A DNA stretch of 64,000 nucleotides from Lachnospiraceae bacterium UBA3273 (GCA_002362385.1 DEUB01000021.1:4634-68633), one strand, 5' to 3'; shown: positions 37,795-47,252, counted from the first letter of the stretch. Translations and numbers: made by a program. The notes: generated by a model from the letters alone, not told the origin.

Positions 37795-38926
37795 ATTTTT
37801 TATTTTTCCCGCGCACCAGCCTGATCAGCCTCTTATCAAGCATATGCAGAACCACTGCCAAAAGGATCGATGCCCCATAGCATGAAAGGATATATACCAT
37901 TCTGTTGTTTCCGGGCATATATAAGAGAAACAGGTTGTGGATCAGATACAATTCCAACGCGATCTCTCCCAGAAAGTCTAATATTTTATTACTGAACCTG
38001 ATCTTCTGGGTCAGAATTACCACTGTAAGCACTGCCGCAAAAACAAAGAAAAACTGCACGCCCAGGGTCTGCCATTTTTCCTTATAGCCGGGGTAACCGT
38101 CCCATTCAAACCAATAGCCTTTATTCTGCAGCATATACAATGTCCTGTTATACAAAAACGCCGTAAGCAGTAAAAAGACCACAAGGAAAAGTCCGTAAAG
38201 TTTCCGGATAACCCCAAGAATCTGTTTTTCCCAGCGGGCAAACAAGATCCCCACCCAGATCATCATCGTGGTATTGTACCACCACTCTCCATGGAGCCAT
38301 AATCCCTGGGTAGGCGTAGTCGTATCATGCCCCAGCCATAAACTGAATGCGACCAGAAGCATCAGACAGACACCATACACCATGCAGGCTGCGTCCCTGT
38401 TTTTTATCAGCCGGAACACAAAGAAGAATAACAGATATAAGATCAGGATCTCTACTATGTACCACATCTGGGAATTCATCAAAATTGCCCCCGTCAGATA
38501 CGGCAGCAATTCTCCCTTTGCAAACCGATAGCCCCAAAGGTACGAACCGAGGATAAAAACAAAATTACAAATATAAAAAGGCACCAGAACCGCCGGAAGC
38601 CTGCCTCGCAGAAATCCCTTCAGATAATCCGGCTTATCGCGCAGACTGCTATACAGTCCGTAGCCGGAGAAAAAGAAAAACATCCCGACGAAACACACTC
38701 CGATATCCACCATAAATGACAGTACCCCGGGATCTTCGCCGGCAAAAGAAATCGTCTGGGACATATGATGCAGCATAATACCCACCGCACAAAAACCGAG
38801 CAGTCCCTTGGATATGCGAAGGGACAATGTATCCCTGCACCAGTCCCCCTTAGCCGCCGGTTTTACTCCGATCAACAAAATTATTGCAAATATGACATAA
38901 AAAAGAAAATAGAATCCTTTAACCAT
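37769..38926 (-). CDS. Acyltransferase-3 family membrane protein
   Basis: 385 residues and about ten membrane helices, of the OafA/YrhL acyltransferase-3 type that transfers acetyl or other acyl groups to surface sugars. Family marks: ISKGLLGFCAVGIMLHHMSQT (the catalytic His region near the first periplasmic end), FFFFSGYGLYSSLRDKPDYLKGFLR, and LIHNLFLLYMPG late in the protein. The ATG at 38926 has GGGGGA upstream; an ORF extension to 39001 runs into the preceding gene. Basic C-terminus. Substrate unknown. Confidence 0.85.
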   Translation of the reverse strand: MVKGFYFLFYVIFAIILLIGVKPAAKGDWCRDTLSLRISKGLLGFCAVGIMLHHMSQTISFAGEDPGVLSFMVDIGVCFVGMFFFFSGYGLYSSLRDKPDYLKGFLRGRLPAVLVPFYICNFVFILGSYLWGYRFAKGELLPYLTGAILMNSQMWYIVEILILYLLFFFVFRLIKNRDAACMVYGVCLMLLVAFSLWLGHDTTTPTQGLWLHGEWWYNTTMMIWVGILFARWEKQILGVIRKLYGLFLVVFLLLTAFLYNRTLYMLQNKGYWFEWDGYPGYKEKWQTLGVQFFFVFAAVLTVVILTQKIRFSNKILDFLGEIALELYLIHNLFLLYMPGNNRMVYILSCYGASILLAVVLHMLDKRLIRLVRGKNKKFISRSDFH

Positions 38927-38954
38927 AATTCCCCCTTGTTCCTTCTCCTGAATA

Positions 38955-39848
38955 TCAGCACATTGCCGCTGCCTGAATGCCTGCGATCGCACCATCGGCA
39001 ACCGCCGTAGCCACCTGTCTCACTTTCTTTACACGGATATCCCCTGCCGCAAATACTCCCGGAATTTCCGTCTGCATGGAATCATCAACCGGAATATAAC
39101 CGCCGTCTAACTTCAATTCCTTATATATCTGCGTATTCGGAACGATCCCCGCATATATAAATACTCCACACTCCAAATCTTTTACGATCTGCTTTTTTCC
39201 CGTTTTGTTATCTGTAAATTCAAGTTCTTCCACCGCTTCGCCGCCATATACTGCAGTAAGGCTTGTATGCGGCATGACCTCGATATTATCATGGGCAGCA
39301 GCCTTATCTTTGAATTCCTGTATACATGCAAGTTCATCTTCCACACATACGATCGTTACCTTTCCCGCTATTTCAGCCAGATAAAGAGCTTCCTTTACTG
39401 CTCCGTCCGCTCCGCCGATCACATAAACATTTTTTCCTTTATAATCCAAACCATCTTTTGGGGCATTTAACCTGACGCCTTTCAGACCTTCTCCGGGAAT
39501 GCCTAACATACGGCCCGAACCGCCGTTCGCCAAAATCATGGTTTTAGATTCATAGCTTTCTTTATCCGTAACGACTTTCTTTATTTCGCCTGTAAGTTTT
39601 ACTTCTGTCACATTTTCATAACGGATCTCCACACCGGCGCCAAGCGCCTGCTCTTTCATCCGTTCGGCAAATGTCCTGCCGGATTCTTCCTGCACGATTG
39701 CTGTATAGTGTGTAACCGTGGATACCGTTCCGATCAGACCCCCCACCTGTTTCTTTTCCAGCACCAAAACTTTTTTTCCTCTGCTTTTTCCATAAACAGC
39801 TGCACTGATACCTGCCGGCCCTGCGCCGATAATGATCATATCATACAT
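38955..39848 (-). CDS. Thioredoxin reductase-like flavoprotein lacking the CxxC centre
   Basis: 297 residues with the low-molecular-weight thioredoxin reductase fold: FAD site IIIGAGPAGISAAVYG, NAD(P) site NVYVIGGADGAVKEALYLAE, and the C-terminal FAD motif GVFAAGDIRVKKVRQVATAVADG. At the place of the redox-active CATCDG stands NAPKDG, so both cysteines are gone and it cannot reduce thioredoxin in the usual way. It may be a ferredoxin/flavodoxin-NAD(P) reductase-like enzyme or serve another acceptor. ATG 39848 has AGGAGGG upstream; a further upstream start (39872) is unlikely. 28 bases before the acyltransferase gene. Confidence 0.88.
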   Translation of the reverse strand: MYDMIIIGAGPAGISAAVYGKSRGKKVLVLEKKQVGGLIGTVSTVTHYTAIVQEESGRTFAERMKEQALGAGVEIRYENVTEVKLTGEIKKVVTDKESYESKTMILANGGSGRMLGIPGEGLKGVRLNAPKDGLDYKGKNVYVIGGADGAVKEALYLAEIAGKVTIVCVEDELACIQEFKDKAAAHDNIEVMPHTSLTAVYGGEAVEELEFTDNKTGKKQIVKDLECGVFIYAGIVPNTQIYKELKLDGGYIPVDDSMQTEIPGVFAAGDIRVKKVRQVATAVADGAIAGIQAAAMC

Positions 39849-39872
39849 TTCCGTATCCCTCCTGATAAACAT

Positions 39873-39901
39873 AAAATATCAGACAATTATTAAATTGTCA
39901 A
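39873..39901 (-). promoter_or_regulatory. Promoter with spacer palindrome before the flavoprotein gene
   Basis: Minus-strand TTGACA (39901-39896), 17-base spacer, TATTTT (39878-39873). The spacer and −35 contain the palindrome GACAATT-N4-AATTGTC (39882-39899), a candidate operator for an unknown regulator. Confidence 0.55.
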
Positions 39902-40105
39902 AACCAGTAGATTATGACGCTTTAACTGCCTGCACATGGATTATACCATTATTTTAACTTAGTTACGGTTATATTTTACCTTTTTTGATATCTTATTCAT
40001 TATATTTTATTGCATCACAAGCCGCTTTTTTCTGCGAAACAAGAGCTTTGGTAACATTTGTCCGCCATTTTACGTTATAACATTCCTATTACTCCGATTC
40101 TGCAT

Positions 40106-41536
40106 TTATGTGGGGCTCGTATCTGAATTTTTGCGAAAAAGCTGTACTACCGTCTCCACATGCACCGTCTGCCCAAACTGGTCCACCCCCCTCACTCTCC
40201 GAAGCTCATACCCGTTCTCCCGCAGATACTTCAGATCCCGCGCCAAAGTAGCCGGGTCGCAGCTCACATAGACGATCTGCTTTGGCTGCATCCTGACTAT
40301 GGTATTTAAACACTTTTCATCACAGCCTTTTCTGGGCGGGTCAACCACGATGACATCCGCCCTGATCTGTTCCCTTTCATATTTTTCCGGCAGAACCTCT
40401 TCCGCTTTTCCCACAAAAAATTCCACATTTTCTATTCTGTTGATAATCGCATTTTCCCTTGCGTTCTCAATGGCCTGGGGAATAATCTCCACACCGTATA
40501 CTTTCCCTGCCTTCTTCGCCAGGAAAAGAGAGATCGTGCCGATGCCGCAGTATAAATCCCAGACCGTTTCACTTCCGGATAAGTCAGCATAATCTAATGC
40601 GATCTCATACAGCTTTTTCGTCTGTACAGGGTTTACCTGATAAAAGGACAGGGGCGAGATCCGGAAGGCCACATCCCCGATATGATCGGTAATATACCCC
40701 TTGCCGTACAGCACTTCAAATCCATTTCCCATAATCACATTGGTGTCTTTGGTGTTGGAACTGATGCAAATACTGGTAATTTTCCAGGCCTCGCCCTTTT
40801 CCTTCAGATCAAGACTTAAAAGACAGTCGATAAATTCCTCTGCCTTGGGAAAATCTTTCCCGTTAATTACCGGACAGACCATGATCTCTTTTGTGGCAAA
40901 GCCGCACCGGATCAGCACGTGGCGCATCAGCCCCTTATGCAGGATTTCATCATAGGCGGTAATATGATTCTGCTCCATAAAGGTTAAGACCGCTTCCAAA
41001 ATTGCGCCATTAATAGTTAGCCCAAGCTTACAGTCTGTATTTGCAATAATAGAATGGGTCCTCCCCGCATAGAACCCCGCAACAGGCTTTCCTTCCTTAT
41101 CAGTCCCTATGGGATATTGCGCCTTGTTCCGGTAATAAAAAGGCGTCTCCATTCCCACAACAGGCTCCATTACCTTTTCTATCTCCTCTTCCGAAAACCC
41201 TCCGATATGTACAAGGTCACGAAATATCTTCCTCTCCTTAAAACGCAGCTGCTCCTCATAAGACACTGCCTGGAGCTGACAGCCGCCGCATACTCTTGCA
41301 TAATCGCAAAGAGGCTTTACACGAAAAGGAGAAGGCTTTAACACCTTCTCTAGTCTCGCATAGGCATAATTTTTCTTTGCCTTCATAATTTTGGCTTCCA
41401 CCAAATCTCCTATGACTGCATCTTTAATAAACAGCGTATATCCATCCGCTTTGCCGATGCCTTCTCCGTCCATTCCCATATCTTCGATAGTCAAGGTTAC
41501 CCTGTCATTCTTTTTATAAGCGGCCTTTTCTTTCAT
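40106..41536 (-). CDS. rlmD: 23S rRNA (uracil-C5)-methyltransferase, RlmD/RumA family
   Basis: 476 residues. N-terminal TRAM domain (RVTLTIEDMGMDGEGIGKADG) binding RNA, then a [4Fe-4S] cluster set (PLCDYARVCGGCQLQ plus a later TDCKLG), a SAM-binding Rossmann fold (TVWDLYCGIGTISLFLAKKAG, VIVVDPPRKGCDEK) and the nucleophilic cysteine in YVSCDPATLARDLKYL, with base Glu in HVETVVQL. Uses S-adenosylmethionine to make 5-methyluridine in 23S rRNA; in Firmicutes one enzyme often does both U747 and U1939. Well-preserved and normal length. Confidence 0.95.
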   Translation of the reverse strand: MKEKAAYKKNDRVTLTIEDMGMDGEGIGKADGYTLFIKDAVIGDLVEAKIMKAKKNYAYARLEKVLKPSPFRVKPLCDYARVCGGCQLQAVSYEEQLRFKERKIFRDLVHIGGFSEEEIEKVMEPVVGMETPFYYRNKAQYPIGTDKEGKPVAGFYAGRTHSIIANTDCKLGLTINGAILEAVLTFMEQNHITAYDEILHKGLMRHVLIRCGFATKEIMVCPVINGKDFPKAEEFIDCLLSLDLKEKGEAWKITSICISSNTKDTNVIMGNGFEVLYGKGYITDHIGDVAFRISPLSFYQVNPVQTKKLYEIALDYADLSGSETVWDLYCGIGTISLFLAKKAGKVYGVEIIPQAIENARENAIINRIENVEFFVGKAEEVLPEKYEREQIRADVIVVDPPRKGCDEKCLNTIVRMQPKQIVYVSCDPATLARDLKYLRENGYELRRVRGVDQFGQTVHVETVVQLFRKNSDTSPT

Positions 41537-41644
41537 ATTGTCTTATAATCACTTTCTCTATTCAGATCGATGTTTTTAAACAGTCCATTACCTTTAAATG
41601 TTCAGTCACAAACTCTGCCGTAAGCAATTGCCCGGCTTGTATTC

Positions 41645-42589
41645 CTATTTCATCCTGGTAGCCCGCACATTGCTTTCCAGCATCCGGTTATAGCCAAGCC
41701 ATCCCGGCTCATTGGTTCCTTCCAAAAGCTCTGTAAAGGTCTCCATCTTAGCGTCCGTATTATCTGCAAAATTCAACGCCTCCGCTTCTACTAAAGCGGG
41801 CTTTTTGGGGGAGCCGTATTCCAGTTCCCCGTGATGGGCCAGGATACAATGCTTCAATTCGCTCAAAATAACCGGCGGAAAATCCGGGATTTCCTTTGCC
41901 GCATCGGAAACCATTTCACTTCCCATTACGATATGCCCTAACAGGTTTCCCTCATCCGTATAATCATTTTCGGGAAAGGGGGAAATCTCTTTTGTCTTTC
42001 CAATGTCATGGCACATTGCCGCCGTTAACAGCAGATCCCTGTTTAAAACGGGATACTGGGTACAATAATAATCACATAGCTTCGTTACGCTCAGGGTATG
42101 TTCCAACAGTCCTCCCACAAAACCATGGTGAACGGTTTTTGCCGCAGAAGACTTGCAAAATCTTGCGGCAAATTCATTATCCTCGATAAAGAGCTTTTTC
42201 AAAAGCTGCTTACAATAAGAATTTCCTATGGATTCTATCAGTTTTTTAAGCTCTTCATACATCTGCCCGATATCCTTTTTGGAAACAGGCAGGTATTCTC
42301 CCGGATCATACTCTCCCTCTTCGGCACGGCGGATCCTCTTTACATTGACCTGGTATGCTCCCTGAAAAGAAACGATCTCTCCTGAAACCTGAATAAAATC
42401 CAAAGCTTCAAATTCATCGATCCCTGCGTCGTTCGGATTCCAGACCTTTGCATCCAGCGTTCCTGTTTTGTCCTGTAAAATAACAGTCTCATAAGGTTTT
42501 CCGTTTTTGGTCATGGCAGACTGTTTAAATTTGCATAAATAGATGGCGTCAACTCTGTCGCCTTCCCTGTAATCCTTTAAGTATTTCAT
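41645..42589 (-). CDS. yhaM: 3'-5' exoribonuclease YhaM
   Basis: 314 residues, cytoplasmic. OB-fold nucleic-acid domain (~1-95, KPYETVILQDKTGTLDAKVW) joined to an HD hydrolase domain (~155-300) with metal ligands in VHHGFVGGLLEHTL, AAMCHDIGKTKE and LAHHGELEYG. Length and order match Bacillus YhaM, a Mn-dependent exonuclease of RNA and DNA. The ATG overlaps the stop of the HtrA-like gene by one base (TAATG), so the two are translationally coupled. Confidence 0.93.
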   Translation of the reverse strand: MKYLKDYREGDRVDAIYLCKFKQSAMTKNGKPYETVILQDKTGTLDAKVWNPNDAGIDEFEALDFIQVSGEIVSFQGAYQVNVKRIRRAEEGEYDPGEYLPVSKKDIGQMYEELKKLIESIGNSYCKQLLKKLFIEDNEFAARFCKSSAAKTVHHGFVGGLLEHTLSVTKLCDYYCTQYPVLNRDLLLTAAMCHDIGKTKEISPFPENDYTDEGNLLGHIVMGSEMVSDAAKEIPDFPPVILSELKHCILAHHGELEYGSPKKPALVEAEALNFADNTDAKMETFTELLEGTNEPGWLGYNRMLESNVRATRMK

Positions 42590-43908
42590 TATCTTAACTC
42601 CTCCGGTTTTATCTCGCCTTCTATATCTACATATTTTTCTCCGTCAAAGCGTTTCAGTCTGATGGCGACTGTCAGCTCCGCCCTCATGGAATTTAAAGCA
42701 TTTTCATAATCCCCGCTGTCGTGAATTTCCACATTCCCCAGCTGTGTGATCACATCCCCGTTGGTTACCCCGCCGGTCATGGCAGGAGACCCGGAATCCA
42801 CTTCCGTTACATAAACGCCGTAAGGAATTCCCTGATAGGTATGAATATCATCGGTTACCTCCGCACCGTGTATCCCCAAATACAGCCTTTTATCCTTGTT
42901 GGAAAGCTGCTCTATCAGATCCCTGATATCTGAGATCCCGAAGCACGCCAAAAGCGCTCCGCTGGTGCTTTTCGTCGACTCTCTCGTAATGATCCCCAAA
43001 AGCTGTCCTGACGTATTGATTATGATTCCGCTTGCGTTGGTCTCGCTTCCGGCAATGTCAGTAGTCAGCACATGATAACTATAATCGGCATAGACAATGG
43101 ACTTTTGGTTGGAGGTTACGATTCCATAACAGACGGAGCCGCTCTGTCCCAAGGGGCTTCCCACCGCCACCACCGGCCTTCCCACAATCGCTGCAGAATT
43201 GGAATTCCCCAACCGCACAACGGCAAGAGCTTCCCATTCTTCCCGGGACATTGCACTGCTTGCGACCGTAAAAACAGCCAACCCCGTATTGGGATCGGAA
43301 TGCCACAGGGAAGCTTCCGCCCTGTGTTTATTGTGAAACGTTACCGTATAGGTTTCCGCATGGGGCAGACCATTCAGATCCGCCAGAATATAGAGCTGTG
43401 TATCTGTCTTTGCTATAATAACGCCGGAGGTTTCATTGATGTTCTCCACTTCATTCTGAAACCAGTCCGTCTCCTGTGAAACGCCCGTTACCGTCACTAT
43501 GGAACCGGCGGCATCCGTTGCGATCAGATAAAGTTCTTCGTAAATAGCCTGATAGGTCTTTAAAGCCAGTTGTCCGTCACTTACTTCCTGCTTGATCTGC
43601 TGGTTTATCTGTTCATTGATCTGTGCCTGTGTTTCCATGGCTGTTTCCTGTGAAACATTTTCCTCAGTCAACAGCTCCTCCGGTACGATCCCATCCTCCT
43701 CTTCAGGAAATTCTATTTTAGTAATTTCCTCAGGAGAGATCCAATTGCTGATGACCGGCTCTAATAGAAAGAAGGTCACGCAGGCGATCACGCCGAATAT
43801 TACCGCCCCGCAGATAGTCGTCATCGTTTTGCGGAATAGTTTATTTTTATTGATCGGCCTTTTTTTAATTGTCTCGTTCATAAAAGAATAAGGTTCTTTT
43901 TCTTCCAT
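42589..43908 (-). CDS. HtrA/DegP-like membrane protein with degenerate catalytic triad
   Basis: 439 residues. Cytoplasmic N-terminus, membrane helix ~30-50 (TICGAVIFGVIACVTFFLLE), Glu/Gln-rich linker with VSQET, trypsin-like domain ~125-335, PDZ domain ~345-435 (GVYVTEVDSGSPAMTGGVTNGDVI). Against the HtrA pattern the catalytic His (YILTNxHV) is Asn179 in YILADLNGL, the Asp (DLAV) is Gly209 in DPNTGLAV, and the Ser (GNSGG) is Ala292 in ETNASGIIIN. So it is a pseudoprotease: PDZ and fold retained, activity not expected. It may bind misfolded or cell-wall proteins. Coupled to yhaM. Confidence 0.87.
   Translation of the reverse strand: MEEKEPYSFMNETIKKRPINKNKLFRKTMTTICGAVIFGVIACVTFFLLEPVISNWISPEEITKIEFPEEEDGIVPEELLTEENVSQETAMETQAQINEQINQQIKQEVSDGQLALKTYQAIYEELYLIATDAAGSIVTVTGVSQETDWFQNEVENINETSGVIIAKTDTQLYILADLNGLPHAETYTVTFHNKHRAEASLWHSDPNTGLAVFTVASSAMSREEWEALAVVRLGNSNSAAIVGRPVVAVGSPLGQSGSVCYGIVTSNQKSIVYADYSYHVLTTDIAGSETNASGIIINTSGQLLGIITRESTKSTSGALLACFGISDIRDLIEQLSNKDKRLYLGIHGAEVTDDIHTYQGIPYGVYVTEVDSGSPAMTGGVTNGDVITQLGNVEIHDSGDYENALNSMRAELTVAIRLKRFDGEKYVDIEGEIKPEELR
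43469..43656 (-). repeat. Two intragenic GTYTC-N4-GAAAC palindromes (VSQET codons)
   Basis: Sites 43469-43482 (GTCTCCTGTGAAAC) and 43643-43656 (GTTTCCTGTGAAAC) on the plus strand, both read as Val-Ser-Gln-Glu-Thr in the HtrA-like protein. They match the VSKET palindromes in the zinc-ribbon gene at 11.9 kb. Confidence 0.65.
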
Positions 43909-44021
43909 TTTAATCTCCGTTCCGCCGCTTTATAACCTGTAATTCTGCATGAATCTCTGTATTTTCCATGAAAATCATACAGCTTTAGTATATCGGATGG
44001 CTCATTTATTGTAAAGGTTCG

Positions 44022-44050
44022 TTGGATTTTTTTCTGATGTATGCTATACT
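44022..44050 (+). promoter_or_regulatory. mutS2 promoter giving an apparently leaderless transcript
   Basis: TTGGAT (44022-44027), 17-base spacer ending TGC, TATACT (44045-44050). The start codon of mutS2 (44057) begins 7 bases after the −10, where transcription should start. No Shine-Dalgarno sequence precedes the ATG. Confidence 0.65.
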
Positions 44051-44056
44051 TTTCAC

Positions 44057-46450
44057 ATGAATAAGAAAGCTTTTAAAATATTAGAATTTGATAAAATTGT
44101 AGAACAGTTATCCGGTCACGCAGATTCGGAGCCGGGGAGGCAGCTCTGCCAAAAGATCACTCCTCAAACGTCCCTTGATAAGATCCGCCTCTATCAGAGA
44201 CAGACCAAAGACGCTTTAGGCCGTCTATTGAAAAACGGTTCCACATCCTTTGGAAACAACAAGGATGTAAGCTATATTACCAAGCATCTTTCCATCGGCG
44301 GCAGCCTTAATGCGGATGAGCTTCTGCTCTTGGCAGGACTTTTGGAAAATACCGCCCGGGTAAAACAATACGGCAGGAGCGGAAATCCCGAAGACGGCGT
44401 TCAGACTCCCGATGCAGGAAAGGACAGCCTGACGGATTTTTTTGATGAATTAGAACCCCTTACCCCTCTGTCCGCAGAAGTAAGGCGCTGTATTCTGTCT
44501 TCCGACGAATTTGCCGACGACGCTTCTCCTGTTTTGAAGGACATCCGCCGCAAGATCGGGAATACCGGCGAAAAAATCCATTCCCAGTTGAATTCCATGG
44601 TAAACGGCTCTCTGCGAAGCTATCTGATGGATGCCGTGATCACTATGCGCAATAACCGTTATTGTCTGCCTGTAAAAGCCGAACTTAAGGGACAGGTTCC
44701 CGGTATGGTCCATGACCAGTCCTCTACCGGATCCACCCTGTTTATAGAACCGGCTTCCATCGTGGAGCTGAATAACCGCTTAAAAGAACTGGCCATAGCA
44801 GAAAAAGAAGAAATCGAAGCGATCCTCTCCTCCCTGTCGGCCTCATTCATGCCTTATGCAGAAACCATTGCACAAAACGGCAGACTGATGACAAGGCTTG
44901 ACTTTATCTTTGCCAAGGGCCGTCTTGCTCTGGCGCAGAATGCCACAGAACCGGTTTTTTCCGAGGAAGGCGATATTAATATCCGCAAGGGCAGACATCC
45001 TTTACTGGATCCAAAGACCGTTGTTCCAATCGATATCCGTCTGGGAGAAGATTATGACCAGCTGATCATCACAGGCCCTAATACCGGCGGTAAGACAGTC
45101 TCCTTAAAAACGGTGGGGCTTTTTACCCTTATGGGACAGGCGGGGCTTCATATTCCCGCTTTGGACAGAAGCAGGTTGAAGGTATTTCACAATGTCTTTG
45201 CCGACATCGGAGACGAACAGAGCATTGAACAATCTTTGTCCACCTTTTCGTCCCATATGAAAAATATTGTATTTATGTTAAAGGAAGCGGATGCAAAAAG
45301 CCTTTGTCTTTTTGATGAGCTTTGTGCCGGAACGGACCCTGCGGAAGGGGCTGCATTGGCGATCTCCATATTGTCGCAGCTTCATAAACGGGGCGTATAT
45401 ACCATGGCGACGACCCATTACAGCGAATTAAAGCTTTATGCCCTGTCAGAAAAAGGGGTGGAAAATGCAAGCTGTGAATTTGATGTGGAAACCCTCTCTC
45501 CCACTTACCGCCTTTTGATCGGCATTCCCGGCAAAAGCAACGCCTTTGCCATTTCCGGTAAGCTGGGGCTTCCTTCCCATATTATTGAAGATGCCAGTTC
45601 CCGGCTATCCAATGAAGACAGCAGCCTTGAAGACGTTCTGGCAGATCTGGAAAAAAGCCGTCTTACTGCCAGGAAGGAGCAGTTAGAGATCGCTTCCTAC
45701 AAGGAAGAGATAAAAACCTTAAAAGAACAGCTTTTGCAAAAGCAGGAAAAGGTGGATCTGGCAAGAGACCGCATTATCCGCCAGGCTACAGAGGAAGCAA
45801 GGGATATCTTACAGGAAGCCAAGGACGTTGCCGATGAGACCATCCGGAATTTCCACAAATACGGCACAGCCACACCTATGCAGGAAATGGAAAAACAGCG
45901 GCAGAAGGTTGGCGCAAAAATTGCAGAGAAAAATGAGAAACTGACTATAAAAACAAAGGCTCCCAAAGGACCGGGGCTTACTGCAGAATCCGTTAAACCG
46001 GGAGAAAAGGTTAAGGTCCTTTCCATGGGAGTAGAAGGAATCGTTGTTTCCAAACCGGATAATAAGGGCAATCTTTTTGTTCAGTGCGGCATTATCAGGT
46101 CCAAAGTAAACATGAAGGACCTGGCTTTCGCTCCTGATGAGGAGATCAAGGTTCCCAGGCTTTCCCGTTCCCATTCCTCCGGGATCAAAATGTCAAAAAC
46201 GGCATCCATTTCCCCGGAGATCAATCTTTTGGGAATGACCTGTGATGAAGCAGTTTCGGTTTTGGATAAATATTTGGACGACGCTTATATCGCCCATCTT
46301 AAAAGCGTACGTATCGTTCACGGAAAGGGAACCGGTGCGCTTCGCAAGGCTGTATCCGACCATTTGCGGCGCCAGTCCTATATCGCATCCTACCGTCTGG
46401 GGGAATTTGGAGAAGGAGATGCAGGCGTTACCATAGCTGAATTTAAATAA
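44057..46450 (+). CDS. mutS2: MutS2, ATPase/endonuclease with Smr domain
   Basis: 797 residues, normal for the family, which suppresses homologous recombination and, in Bacillus, rescues collided ribosomes. N-terminal lever/clamp (~1-290, SYLMDAVITMRNNRYCLPVK and VHDQSSTGSTLFIEP), ATPase with Walker A TGPNTGGKTVSLKT, Walker B LCLFDELCAGTDP, TTHYSELKLYAL, then a coiled coil (~520-625) with KOW-like region (EKVKVLSMGVEGIVVS), and a C-terminal Smr nuclease domain (~725-797) with HGKGTGALRKAV. The family N-terminus (MNKKAFKILEFDKIV) fixes the start, which has no ribosome binding site. Confidence 0.96.
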   Translation: MNKKAFKILEFDKIVEQLSGHADSEPGRQLCQKITPQTSLDKIRLYQRQTKDALGRLLKNGSTSFGNNKDVSYITKHLSIGGSLNADELLLLAGLLENTARVKQYGRSGNPEDGVQTPDAGKDSLTDFFDELEPLTPLSAEVRRCILSSDEFADDASPVLKDIRRKIGNTGEKIHSQLNSMVNGSLRSYLMDAVITMRNNRYCLPVKAELKGQVPGMVHDQSSTGSTLFIEPASIVELNNRLKELAIAEKEEIEAILSSLSASFMPYAETIAQNGRLMTRLDFIFAKGRLALAQNATEPVFSEEGDINIRKGRHPLLDPKTVVPIDIRLGEDYDQLIITGPNTGGKTVSLKTVGLFTLMGQAGLHIPALDRSRLKVFHNVFADIGDEQSIEQSLSTFSSHMKNIVFMLKEADAKSLCLFDELCAGTDPAEGAALAISILSQLHKRGVYTMATTHYSELKLYALSEKGVENASCEFDVETLSPTYRLLIGIPGKSNAFAISGKLGLPSHIIEDASSRLSNEDSSLEDVLADLEKSRLTARKEQLEIASYKEEIKTLKEQLLQKQEKVDLARDRIIRQATEEARDILQEAKDVADETIRNFHKYGTATPMQEMEKQRQKVGAKIAEKNEKLTIKTKAPKGPGLTAESVKPGEKVKVLSMGVEGIVVSKPDNKGNLFVQCGIIRSKVNMKDLAFAPDEEIKVPRLSRSHSSGIKMSKTASISPEINLLGMTCDEAVSVLDKYLDDAYIAHLKSVRIVHGKGTGALRKAVSDHLRRQSYIASYRLGEFGEGDAGVTIAEFK

Positions 46451-46535
46451 AAACCAGTCCACGGCGCCTTGGTTAGCAATAGCTAATTCCCGTAAGAAGA
46501 AAAGGATGGCTGTGGCAGCATAGCAGGAGGTATTT

Positions 46536-47252
46536 ATGGTTAACAAGCAAAAAATATTAATTGTAGACGATGACGAAAATATTGCGGAATTGATCTCCCT
46601 TTATCTGACAAAGGAATGCTTTGAGACTTCTATTGTATATGACGGGGAATCCGCCTTAGAGGCTGTCAAGACCTTTAAGCCCAATTTGATCTTACTGGAC
46701 CTGATGCTTCCCGGTATCGACGGCTATCAGGTCTGCCGGGAAGTCCGCAGCTCTTCCTCCGTTCCCATTATCATGCTTTCCGCCAAAGGAGAAATTTTTG
46801 ATAAGGTATTGGGATTGGAGCTGGGAGCGGACGATTATATGGAGAAGCCCTTTGATACCAAAGAACTGGTAGCAAGGGTAAAGGCTGTCCTCCGCCGCTA
46901 TAAACCCGTTTCCACCCCTGCGGCAGAGCCTTCTGTGCCTGCAGCCAAGATAAAAATGGTGGAATATCCCGATCTGACCATCAACCTTACCAATTATTCC
47001 GTTGTATACAAAGGCAGGACCTTGGAAATGCCTCCCAAGGAACTGGAGCTTTTATATTTCCTTGCCAGCTCCCCCAACCAGGTATTTACGAGGGAGCAGC
47101 TTTTAGACCAGATCTGGGGTTATGAATACATCGGGGATACACGTACCGTAGACGTCCATATCAAAAGGCTCCGCGAAAAGATCCGCGACCATGAATCCTG
47201 GAGATTATCCACCGTATGGGGGATCGGTTATAAATTTGAGGTACATTCATGA
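46536..47252 (+). CDS. OmpR/PhoB-family response regulator
   Basis: 238 residues. Receiver domain ~1-125 with acidic pocket VDDDEN, phosphoacceptor Asp in LILLDLMLPGIDGYQ, Thr/Ser switch MLSAKGE and Lys in MEKPFDTKEL; a proline-rich linker; winged-helix DNA-binding domain ~140-236 (LEMPPKELELLYFLASSPNQVFTREQL, given in part, and RTVDVHIKRLREKI). Its stop overlaps the ATG of the sensor kinase. Signal and targets unknown. An AGGAGG precedes the start. Confidence 0.93.
   Translation: MVNKQKILIVDDDENIAELISLYLTKECFETSIVYDGESALEAVKTFKPNLILLDLMLPGIDGYQVCREVRSSSSVPIIMLSAKGEIFDKVLGLELGADDYMEKPFDTKELVARVKAVLRRYKPVSTPAAEPSVPAAKIKMVEYPDLTINLTNYSVVYKGRTLEMPPKELELLYFLASSPNQVFTREQLLDQIWGYEYIGDTRTVDVHIKRLREKIRDHESWRLSTVWGIGYKFEVHS

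Noticed and set aside
39902..40105. Small RNA or terminator in the gap after rlmD
   Set aside because: Only weak inverted repeats without a U-run; nothing above chance.
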